Of a DNA stretch of 10,367 nucleotides, positions 1 to 5,599 are shown in pieces. The number at the start of each line of letters is the position of its first letter. Within the stretch, counting starts at the first letter, position 1. Source of the DNA: Cyanobacteria bacterium UBA947. Lineage in GTDB: Bacteria > Cyanobacteriota > Vampirovibrionia > Gastranaerophilales > Gastranaerophilaceae. The notes below the pieces were generated by a model, which had not been told where the DNA came from, made no database searches, and was given only the letters and a program-made list of their open reading frames with translations. Location: contig DBCX01000020.1 in the NCBI GenBank assembly GCA_002293275.1, positions 1 through 10,367 on the forward strand. Reading direction: 5' to 3'. The position numbers and the translations under genes are program-made.

Positions 1-13
1 TTTTCTTGATTTC

Positions 14-41
14 CTATACCTTACCTTATCTGTCGGTATAG
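14..41. repeat. Short inverted repeat of unknown role
   Basis: CTATACC at 14-20 is exactly complementary to GGTATAG at 35-41 around a 14-nt loop. No T-run follows on either strand, so it does not look like an intrinsic terminator, and no tRNA-like arms can be built around it. It lies downstream of the winged-helix gene, near the window edge. It could be a regulatory site or chance; nothing else was recognised in bases 1-93. Confidence 0.25.
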
Positions 42-93
42 TTAAGGCGAAACTTCAATGGTTTGGCGCTTTTTAACTTATTTTGTTACAAAA

Positions 94-606
94 CTAAACA
101 TTCAGGATAAAACCGCTTTTATCAGCGTTTTGCAGCCTGTCACCTTCAATTTTTGCACGAAGGTTTTTAATGTATTTGTAAATGTAATCACGCGGAAGCT
201 CCAACAAGTCCGCAATGTCTTTTGCATAAACAACTTTGCCGTTATTTTCAAGCAGAAAATCAAACACTTTTTGCTCACGGTCGGTCAGCGCTTTGTTGAA
301 CGCAAACTTACCTTTCAAGTCGCCGACATTTGCCGGTTTTTGAAGTGCAGGTTCGGCCTTTTTAGCAGGTTCGGGTTTTACAGCCGCAATCGGTGCGATA
401 CGTTTTTCCACAGCCATTGCGCGTTTTGCGATAGACTCCAACCGCTGCGCAGCAGGCGAATCATACATTACAACATCTGCCATATCTTTCGTAGGTTTTG
501 TTTCCTCAACTTTTTTCCCCAATCTGGCCGCAAATTCTTCCAGCGTAATCTTCTCCAACGAACTTCTCCATTGTTTAACCTCTTCTTTGCTCAGATATTC
601 AGACAT
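94..606 (-). CDS. Winged-helix DNA-binding protein, OmpR/PhoB effector-like, no receiver domain
   Basis: This is a 170-residue protein. The last ~65 residues (about 105-170) resemble an OmpR/PhoB-type winged helix: LTDREQKVFDFLLENNGKVV matches the usual opening helix, followed by a recognition-helix segment (YIYKYIKNLRAKIE) and a short C-terminal hairpin (SGFILNV). The N-terminal half is predicted helical and charged, and residues ~70-92 form an Ala/Pro/Lys/Glu-rich linker. There is no receiver domain and no phosphoacceptor pattern, so it is not a normal response regulator. The ATG at 606 is preferred over an upstream in-frame start because GGAGGAG lies just before it. The gene has its own candidate promoter and lies 92 bp beyond aroB on the same strand. 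DNA binding is an inference from the fold; the target is unknown. Confidence 0.72.
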   Translation of the reverse strand: MSEYLSKEEVKQWRSSLEKITLEEFAARLGKKVEETKPTKDMADVVMYDSPAAQRLESIAKRAMAVEKRIAPIAAVKPEPAKKAEPALQKPANVGDLKGKFAFNKALTDREQKVFDFLLENNGKVVYAKDIADLLELPRDYIYKYIKNLRAKIEGDRLQNADKSGFILNV

Positions 607-636
607 TAAAAATTCTCCTCCATGACTACATGCCAT

Positions 637-667
637 ATTCTAACATCAACCGCGCACGAAAAGTCAA
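637..667 (-). promoter_or_regulatory. Extended -10 promoter for the winged-helix gene
   Basis: Reading the minus strand, TTGACT (667-662) is followed after 19 nt by TAGAAT (642-637), preceded by TG at 645-644, which gives an extended -10 TGnTAGAAT. The spacer is long, but extended -10 elements tolerate a weak or misplaced -35. Transcription would start near 630, giving a leader of about 24 nt that holds the GGAGGAG ribosome-binding site. Confidence 0.55.
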
Positions 668-680
668 TATGTTACAAAAT

Positions 681-697
681 AATTTACAACGTAAATT
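681..697. repeat. Perfect 7-bp inverted repeat after aroB
   Basis: AATTTAC at 681-687 and GTAAATT at 691-697 form a perfect palindrome around AAC, two bases beyond the aroB stop codon and upstream of the promoter of the winged-helix gene. On the minus transcript it can fold as an AT-rich hairpin, but the following tract is only ATTTTG, so it is a weak terminator at best. Its shape and place would also suit an operator, for example for the winged-helix protein itself; that is conjecture. Confidence 0.35.
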
Positions 698-698
698 T

Positions 699-1673
699 TT
701 ATTTCATTTCAAACGCGTCAACCTGAGCGTACGCTGTCGGCAAAATGAACGTCACAGCACCGCCTGCGGCCTTTTTGTCACCTTGCATGTGGTGCTGCAT
801 CTTATCTTGCGGCAGCGCCGGAATTGTTGGGAAATTGAATTTGTCCATCAAATCGTTTGCATACTGCGCATAAGATGCGCTGACCAAATTCTTTTCAAGC
901 GCCAGTGAAAACGCATACCGCATCCCCGCAACAACAGCCTCACCGTGGGTGTATTTGTAATTGGTCTGTTTTTCAACGGCATGCCCGTACGTGTGCCCGA
1001 AGTTCAAAATCCGCCGCAGCCCGCTCTCTTTCTCGTCTTGCTCCACAACCGCGCTTTTTAAACTTATGCAAATTTTTATTATCCGCTTTAAAATTTCCTC
1101 ATCACGCGCGTTAATTTTATCGGCATTTTCCCACAAAAAGCCCATAAAATCACCTTCCGCATCAATATTTTTTTCAATGAACGCGTATTTTACAACCTCG
1201 GCCAGCCCGGTTTTGTACTGGCGCTCATCAAGTGTTCTTAAAAAATTCAAATCTATCAAAACAGTCTTTGGCTGGTGAAACGCACCGACAAGGTTTTTGC
1301 CAAAGCGTGTGTTAATAGCTGTTTTGCCGCCAACGGAGCTGTCAACCATCGCCAGCAGCGTTGTTGGCACCTGAACCACATCAATCCCGCGCATATACGT
1401 TGCCGCCGCAAAACCCGCAATGTCGCCCGCAACCCCGCCTCCAATCGCCACAATCACATCCTTACGGCTCAATTTGGCAGCCGATGCCGCATCAAGAACT
1501 TTCTCCAATGTCTTGAAATTTTTTTCCTTTTCACCGTCTTTGAGTACAAACTTATGCTCAAAGCGCGGTTGATAGAGCTTGTCCACCTTTTGCGACACCA
1601 CAACGAGCGGTTTTTGCCCGCGCGTGTGTTCTGCAATCTCGCACCAAATATTGTCCAACCCGATTTTAATCAT
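699..1673 (-). CDS. aroB: 3-dehydroquinate synthase
   Basis: AroB converts DAHP to 3-dehydroquinate in the cytosol, the second shikimate-pathway step, using NAD and a divalent metal. Visible signatures are the NAD-binding GGGVAGD (78-84), QVPTTLLAMVDSSVGGKTAIN (101-121), GKNLVGAFHQP (125-135), and the metal ligands expected from the family: Glu159 in LAEVVKY, His227 in GHTYGH and His243 in THGEAV. The C-terminal DKK motif is also present (299-301). At 324 residues it is shorter than the usual ~360: the region before GGG is about 25 residues shorter than in E. coli and the C-terminus is also trimmed. The start at 1673 is chosen because GGAGG ends 6 nt upstream (another ATG lies at 1676). The start overlaps the end of aroK by 8 nt (ATGATTAA), so translation is probably coupled. 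Confidence 0.96.
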   Translation of the reverse strand: MIKIGLDNIWCEIAEHTRGQKPLVVVSQKVDKLYQPRFEHKFVLKDGEKEKNFKTLEKVLDAASAAKLSRKDVIVAIGGGVAGDIAGFAAATYMRGIDVVQVPTTLLAMVDSSVGGKTAINTRFGKNLVGAFHQPKTVLIDLNFLRTLDERQYKTGLAEVVKYAFIEKNIDAEGDFMGFLWENADKINARDEEILKRIIKICISLKSAVVEQDEKESGLRRILNFGHTYGHAVEKQTNYKYTHGEAVVAGMRYAFSLALEKNLVSASYAQYANDLMDKFNFPTIPALPQDKMQHHMQGDKKAAGGAVTFILPTAYAQVDAFEMK

Positions 1674-2100
1674 CATCCACCTCCGCAATCAAATGCGCCC
1701 GCTCGTAGTTTGCCGCGCGTGCCGCGTAAAGCCCGTCCAAATCCGTCAGCGGCCGGTGTGATTTTTGGGCAACACGCGATTTTAAAACATCCAGCGGCGT
1801 TTTGAGGTAAATTACAAAGGCATTTTCCAGGAGCATTTTCCTTACCCTCTCATCTTGAAACCCGCCGCCGCCAAGTGCAATCACAAGATTTTTCGCCTGC
1901 ATAACACGTTTGACCACATCGCTTTCAAGCTTGCGAAAATACTCCTCACCGTACTGTTCAAAAATTTGCGCAATCATTTTGCCGCCTTTTTCAATCTCCT
2001 CGTCAATATCAACAAATTCCCGTCCCAATTTTTTTGCCAACTCGCGCCCCACGGTCGTTTTGCCTGACGCGGGCATCCCGGTCAAAACTATATTAGCCAT
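1666..2100 (-). CDS. aroK: Shikimate kinase, short form
   Basis: This enzyme phosphorylates shikimate at O3 with ATP. The P-loop is GMPASGKT (8-15). The shikimate-binding Asp pair sits in VDIDEEIE (Asp31, Asp33), with FRKLE (Arg56), GGGG (77-80), the lid RPLTD (Arg116) and the adenine-side RxxxY (Arg128-Tyr132). All expected catalytic positions are therefore present. The protein is only 144 residues against ~165-175 for the family: it stops soon after the RxxxY helix with an acidic tail (AEVDDD) and lacks the usual last helix. Its ATG shares one base with the aroC stop (TGATG) and its end overlaps the aroB start, so aroC-aroK-aroB is one coupled unit. Confidence 0.93.
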   Translation of the reverse strand: MANIVLTGMPASGKTTVGRELAKKLGREFVDIDEEIEKGGKMIAQIFEQYGEEYFRKLESDVVKRVMQAKNLVIALGGGGFQDERVRKMLLENAFVIYLKTPLDVLKSRVAQKSHRPLTDLDGLYAARAANYERAHLIAEVDDD

Positions 2101-3089
2101 CAGCCTCTGACTCCTGCATAGTTTTTCTTAACCTCGTTAAGGCTGTCTCCGCCGAATTTCAACAACATCTCGTCGGCCAAAACGCAGGCTACACGCGCTT
2201 GTGCGACAACCGAGCACGCCTCAACCGCGCAGGTGTCGGAACGTTCCACAAATGCTTGCACCGGCTGTCCCGTTTTAGAATCCACCGTGTTCAAGGGTTT
2301 GCGCATCGTCGGAATCGGTTTCATAACACCTTTCACAACCAGCGGCTCGCCGTTAGTCATCCCGCCTTCAACGCCGCCTGCGTTGTTGGTTTTTCTGACG
2401 CCGCCCGCAAAAATCTCGTCGTGATATTCGCTGCCGTACATCCCGAGCGGGTTTGTGCCGATTTCAACAACCTTAACCGCGGGGATGCTCATCACCGCCT
2501 GCGCCAGCCGGCCGTCAATGGCTCTATCGGCGTGGACATAAGACCCCAGCCCCACCGGCAGCCCGGTATAGACCACCTCAAACTTGCCGCCGAGCGTGTC
2601 ACCGGCTTCTTTTGCGGCATCAATCCGCTCTGTATCAATATCGGCGCTTACGCTGCCTGTTATGCCAAACTCTTTTAAAAACAGCTGTGCAACCGCGCCC
2701 ACAGCGACTTCAATTGCTGTTTTACGGGCGCTTGCGCGCTCCAAAACATTTCTCAGGTCTTCGTGCCCGTACTTTACGCTACCCGCAAAATCCGCGTGCC
2801 CAGGCCGATATGCCGTGAACGGTGTCCCCTCGTTATCACGGTTCTTGTTCCCGATAACAATCGCAATCGGTGCTCCGGTAGTTTTGCCGCCTGCAACACC
2901 AGATGTTATTTTGACCGTATCGTTTTCAAGTTTCATCCTGCCGCCGCGGCCATACCCCTGCTGGCGCCGCGCCAGTTCACCGTTTATAAAATCCAAATCC
3001 AGCTCAAGCCCTGCGACCATCCCTTCAATAATCGCCGTCAGGCACTCCCCGTGGCTTTCACCGGCTGTTAAAACCCTCAACTTTTCCAT
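2100..3089 (-). CDS. aroC: Chorismate synthase
   Basis: AroC converts EPSP to chorismate, the last common step to aromatic amino acids, folates and quinones, using reduced FMN. The three family signatures are visible: GESHGECLTAIIEG (10-23) with His13, the ERASARKTAIEVAVGAVA block (117-134) preceded by GHEDLRN with His109, and RSDTCAVEACSVVAQA (283-298). The basic FMN/substrate segment RRQQGYGRGGRM (41-52) is intact. The ERASARKT form resembles Firmicutes-type enzymes more than the E. coli type. At 329 residues it is about 30 shorter than usual. The ATG is preceded by a modest AGGG site. It starts 11 bp after the exported NTF2-like gene and overlaps aroK by 1 nt. Confidence 0.97.
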   Translation of the reverse strand: MEKLRVLTAGESHGECLTAIIEGMVAGLELDLDFINGELARRQQGYGRGGRMKLENDTVKITSGVAGGKTTGAPIAIVIGNKNRDNEGTPFTAYRPGHADFAGSVKYGHEDLRNVLERASARKTAIEVAVGAVAQLFLKEFGITGSVSADIDTERIDAAKEAGDTLGGKFEVVYTGLPVGLGSYVHADRAIDGRLAQAVMSIPAVKVVEIGTNPLGMYGSEYHDEIFAGGVRKTNNAGGVEGGMTNGEPLVVKGVMKPIPTMRKPLNTVDSKTGQPVQAFVERSDTCAVEACSVVAQARVACVLADEMLLKFGGDSLNEVKKNYAGVRG

Positions 3090-3100
3090 AATTTACCCTA

Positions 3101-3565
3101 CTAATTATCAGCGTATTTCAAAAATATTTGCTGTTTTGTCTGCATCAATTCTTCCACAATCAACCACTTGCCTTTGGCATCTTTTTGCCAAACCTGGTAT
3201 GTTTTCAGCCTGTCAGGATCTGTGCCCGGCTGCCTTAACGCGCTCACCTTGTAGCCGTTAGCCACAGGCGTCACCTTCACGTCAGTGTATGTGTTTTTGT
3301 AACCTTTTATCTTCGCGGCAGCAGAGCTCAAATGCATCTGCCTGATATAAGTCTGCGTATCGGTCGTAGCATTCGCCGTTGAGCCGTCCGGTTTTATCAC
3401 CTGACGGATAATTTTTGCGGTCGGTGAGTACATCTGTTCTACCGCGTCAGAATAATTGTTTGCGGCCTGAACATATTTATTAAATTGCGCCAGCGCGTCC
3501 TTTGCGTCATCCGCGAACACCGGCAGCGCCATAAAAGCCATTAATATCAACAGGATTTTCTTCAT
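3101..3565 (-). CDS. Exported NTF2-like protein, function unknown
   Basis: This is a 154-residue protein with a clear Sec signal peptide: MKK, a hydrophobic core, then PVFA with cleavage predicted after Ala18. The mature part has the pattern of an NTF2/SnoaL-like fold: an N-terminal helical stretch (DALAQFNKYVQAANNYSDAVEQMYSP, positions 23-48), a segment ending in YIRQMH, then alternating strands (KNTYTDVKVTPVANGYKVSAL, YQVWQKDAKGKWLIVEEL). The GYKVSAL...W.K..GKW.I.EE pattern is typical of such domains, but this is fold recognition by eye. No catalytic residues can be named. The start at 3565 is set by AAGGAG six nt upstream, which excludes the longer in-frame start. It heads the operon with aroC, aroK and aroB, an unusual partner for cytosolic enzymes. 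Confidence 0.7.
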   Translation of the reverse strand: MKKILLILMAFMALPVFADDAKDALAQFNKYVQAANNYSDAVEQMYSPTAKIIRQVIKPDGSTANATTDTQTYIRQMHLSSAAAKIKGYKNTYTDVKVTPVANGYKVSALRQPGTDPDRLKTYQVWQKDAKGKWLIVEELMQTKQQIFLKYADN

Positions 3566-3585
3566 AATTATCTCCTTCGTTACCG

Positions 3586-3614
3586 ATTGTATCATAATTT
3601 CACGGATTTGTCAT
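3586..3614 (-). promoter_or_regulatory. Promoter of the NTF2-like/aroCKB operon
   Basis: On the minus strand ATGACA (3614-3609) is followed after exactly 17 nt by TACAAT (3591-3586), with TG at 3594-3593 giving an extended -10. This matches five of six -35 bases. Transcription would start near 3579, leaving a short leader that holds the AAGGAG site. Its -35 lies within the region of the oppositely directed xer promoter, so the two may interfere. Confidence 0.65.
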
Positions 3615-3627
3615 TATACTATATAAT
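3599..3627 (+). promoter_or_regulatory. Promoter of the xerC-bioD unit, possibly leaderless
   Basis: A perfect TATAAT lies at 3622-3627. A weak -35 (TTCACG, 3599-3604) lies 17 nt upstream. The distance from the -10 to the ATG at 3635 is only 7 nt, so transcription would begin at or next to the start codon. It overlaps the divergent aro-operon promoter. Confidence 0.5.
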
Positions 3628-3634
3628 GGTTTTT

Positions 3635-4438
3635 ATGAGCATGCAGTTACTGTCCGAATATTTGGAATACTTGGAGGTGGAAAAGGGCCTGTCCGAAAAC
3701 ACGATTGATGCTTACCGGCGGGATTTGACCGCATTCATTGAGCGCTGCGATATCAGGAGTGCAAAACGCACCGATATAAACTCTTTTATCCGCCACTTAC
3801 GCGAAACCGGCCGTGCACCGTCTAGCGTCACACGAAAAATCGCGTCCCTGCGCGGGTTCTTCAACTGGTTGTGTGCAAACGAGTATTGCAAAACCAACCC
3901 CGCACTCACGCTTGAACAGCCAAAGCTTCCCAAGCGGCTCCCAAAAGTTATGACGCGTCAAGAGATAGACACCATTTTAAACCAGGACACCGACGCCTAT
4001 CACCGCGTGATTTTGGAGCTGCTTTACGGCTGCGGTTTGCGTGTGTCGGAGCTGGTCAACCTGAAAACCAACAACATAAATCTTGCCGGCCGTTACCTGC
4101 GCTGCACCGGAAAAGGCTCAAAAGAGCGCATTGTGCCGCTCGGCTCAAAAGCGCTCGCCGCCCTAAACGATTACATGTCCACCGCAAACGGCACCTTGCT
4201 TATCAACGCAACCCGGCAGGAAATCTACACCTTTATCCGCGCGCAGGGCGAAAAAATCAACAAACATATATCCCCGCACACGCTGCGCCACAGTTTTGCA
4301 ACCCACCTGCTTGAAAACGGTGCCGACCTTCGCGTTGTCCAAGAACTGCTCGGCCACAGCGATGTGTCAACCACCCAGCTTTACACGCACATCAGCAAAA
4401 AACGGCTCAAAGAAGTCTATTTTAAGGTGAACTCATGA
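3635..4438 (+). CDS. XerC/XerD-type tyrosine recombinase, compact
   Basis: Tyrosine recombinases of this kind resolve chromosome dimers at dif or act in related site-specific exchanges. The N-terminal SAM-like core-binding domain (~1-95) contains EVEKGLSENTIDAYRRDL. The catalytic domain has the full set of residues: Arg136 (GCGLRVSEL), Lys160 (GKGSKER), His215 and Arg218 (SPHTLRHSFATHLLENGAD), His241 (LLGHSDVSTTQLYTH) and nucleophile Tyr250. Spacings match E. coli XerD except between the Lys and the first His, where this protein is about 17 residues shorter. Total length is 267 against ~298. Starts at 3626, 3635 or 3641 are possible; none has a Shine-Dalgarno site. I chose 3635 because of the position of TATAAT. 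XerC, XerD or a single-Xer function cannot be told apart here. Its end overlaps the next gene by ATGA. Confidence 0.92.
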   Translation: MSMQLLSEYLEYLEVEKGLSENTIDAYRRDLTAFIERCDIRSAKRTDINSFIRHLRETGRAPSSVTRKIASLRGFFNWLCANEYCKTNPALTLEQPKLPKRLPKVMTRQEIDTILNQDTDAYHRVILELLYGCGLRVSELVNLKTNNINLAGRYLRCTGKGSKERIVPLGSKALAALNDYMSTANGTLLINATRQEIYTFIRAQGEKINKHISPHTLRHSFATHLLENGADLRVVQELLGHSDVSTTQLYTHISKKRLKEVYFKVNS

Positions 4439-5103
4439 CCGTATTTGTAACAGGTACCGGAAAAAATCCTCAAAAAACTCTTGTGACAACAGGGCTCGCG
4501 CTCACCACGCAAAGTCTTGGCTACCAAACGGCCTTCTACAAGCCGGTTTGCACCGGCGCAGCCGGCACACCGAAAGAAATCGCGCTTGTGAACAAATTTG
4601 ACCCGCACATCCAAACCCGTGCCGGATACGCGTTCACCGAGGACCGCGACCCGTTTATGGCCGCCTTTGCCCAAAACGAAACCATCAACCCGCTCGAACT
4701 TTTAAACGATTACAAAAAAATCACCGCGGAAAATGAGCTTGTTTTTGTTGACGGCAATGACGGCCCGGCCACCCCCGTCGCGGAAAATTTTACCGAAGAA
4801 ACGATGATAAAATGGTTCAATATCCCCGTTATTTTTGTTGTCCAAGCAGCAGACGCCGCAGCCGCAACCGATGTAATCAACGAGTCGCTCCGCCGCGAGG
4901 TAAAGACGCGCGGAATCATCTTGACGGGCTACGCGGAGCAATATAAATTCCTGCCCCAAACGCTTGAAAAAAACACTGCCCTGCCGGTTTTGGGTGTGCT
5001 GAACACGCTGCCAAACAACATCCGCGCCGCAGACCTTATCGCTGAAATAATTACGCGCGTCAACCTTGAAACCGCGCTAAATATGAAGATTGCCAAGTTG
5101 TGA
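4435..5103 (+). CDS. Dethiobiotin synthetase-like P-loop protein (BioD/AAA_26), divergent
   Basis: It is 222 residues, close to E. coli BioD (~224), and has the same layout: N-terminal strand and P-loop FVTGTGKNPQKT (4-15), then AFYKPVCTG (33-41) matching the BioD YKPVxSG with Lys36, a YAFTEDRDPFMAA segment (65-77) like the BioD YxFxxPxSPHxAA region, and FVDGNDGPATPV (104-115) matching the EGAGGxxVP motif. BioD closes the ureido ring of dethiobiotin from DAPA, CO2 and ATP. Several key positions differ: Gly before Lys-Thr in the P-loop is Gln, the acidic residue of EGAGG is Asp, and the usual nucleotide-contacting Asn motif appears as GIILTGY (118-124 of the second half). It may be a true but drifted BioD or a related enzyme. 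AAGGTGA precedes the ATG and translation is coupled to xerC. Confidence 0.65.
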   Translation: MTVFVTGTGKNPQKTLVTTGLALTTQSLGYQTAFYKPVCTGAAGTPKEIALVNKFDPHIQTRAGYAFTEDRDPFMAAFAQNETINPLELLNDYKKITAENELVFVDGNDGPATPVAENFTEETMIKWFNIPVIFVVQAADAAAATDVINESLRREVKTRGIILTGYAEQYKFLPQTLEKNTALPVLGVLNTLPNNIRAADLIAEIITRVNLETALNMKIAKL

Positions 5104-5598
5104 TTTCATTTTCACCGCCGGATGATAACCGGGTAAAATTTCCAAACAATCTGACAGCGCTTTTGATGCGGCGTCTTTATTGCCCAGCGCCATTTCCGTC
5201 TGCGCGATAATAAAATGCAGCTCCGGATCGTTGTAGAGCCGTTGTCTTGCACGCTCAATAAAAAACCGCGCCGGATCATAAAACTTGTTGGCCGACATAA
5301 CGCGGGCCAAAAACTTGTAACTTTCCGGGTTCACCGTGAAGAAAAAATCCGCATAGCCTAAAATCTTTTCCACATATTCACCCTTTTTGTTGTCTATCAA
5401 AAACTGTAAATCAATCTCCAAAAAATTCCGCACCTGAAAATATGTCGGATTTTTATCACACCCGCCTTGCAACAGCTGCGTCAAAAACAGGCCCCATTTT
5501 GCTCTTGGCCCGTATTGCGCAACTGATTTAAACCTTCTTGCCGCGGCTTTCAAGTCATCTTTTATCAAATCCTTATACGCACGTTCTAAAACATTCAT
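5077..5598 (-). CDS. Cytosolic TPR-type protein
   Basis: This is a 173-residue protein without signal peptide or membrane segment. Helical repeats resembling tetratricopeptide units are seen at ~92-125 (NPESYKFLARVMSANKFYDPARFFIERA) and ~125-160 (DPELHFIIAQTEMALGNKDAASKALSDCLEILP), the second being a good TPR match. An N-terminal helical part (1-40) may be a further, diverged unit. TPRs usually bind other proteins. The ATG at 5598 lies one base after the stop of the upstream exported TPR gene (TGATATG) and has no ribosome-binding site of its own, which points to translational re-initiation and to a shared function. The last 27 bp overlap the end of the BioD-like gene on the other strand. Specific role unknown. 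Confidence 0.75.
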   Translation of the reverse strand: MNVLERAYKDLIKDDLKAAARRFKSVAQYGPRAKWGLFLTQLLQGGCDKNPTYFQVRNFLEIDLQFLIDNKKGEYVEKILGYADFFFTVNPESYKFLARVMSANKFYDPARFFIERARQRLYNDPELHFIIAQTEMALGNKDAASKALSDCLEILPGYHPAVKMKSQLGNLHI

Positions 5599-5599
5599 A

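Noticed and set aside
14..41. Inverted repeat CTATACC/GGTATAG as a terminator of the winged-helix gene
   Set aside because: The loop is 14 nt and no T-run follows on either strand; kept only as a low-confidence repeat.
58..609. Plus-strand reading frame opposite the winged-helix gene
   Set aside because: Its Phe/Arg/Asn-rich translation has no recognisable domain, while the minus frame has a winged-helix domain, a strong ribosome-binding site and a promoter.
1275..1805. Long plus-strand reading frame opposite aroB and aroK
   Set aside because: It is antisense to two conserved enzymes, shows no domain pattern, and is explained by codon bias of the real genes.
2584..3261. 225-codon plus-strand reading frame opposite aroC and the NTF2-like gene
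   Set aside because: It lies antisense to two supported genes, spans their boundary, and its Pro/Ser-rich composition is typical of a shadow frame.
3608..3613. TTGTCA as the -35 of the xerC promoter
   Set aside because: It is only 8 nt from TATAAT, too close for a sigma-70 promoter; it is largely the complement of the -35 of the divergent aro-operon promoter. A similar TTGTCA 7 nt before TATAAT near 6500 was set aside for the same spacing reason.
3635..5103. xerC-bioD pair as an integrative mobile element
   Set aside because: There are no flanking repeats, tRNA target, excisionase or cargo genes, and the recombinase resembles housekeeping Xer proteins.
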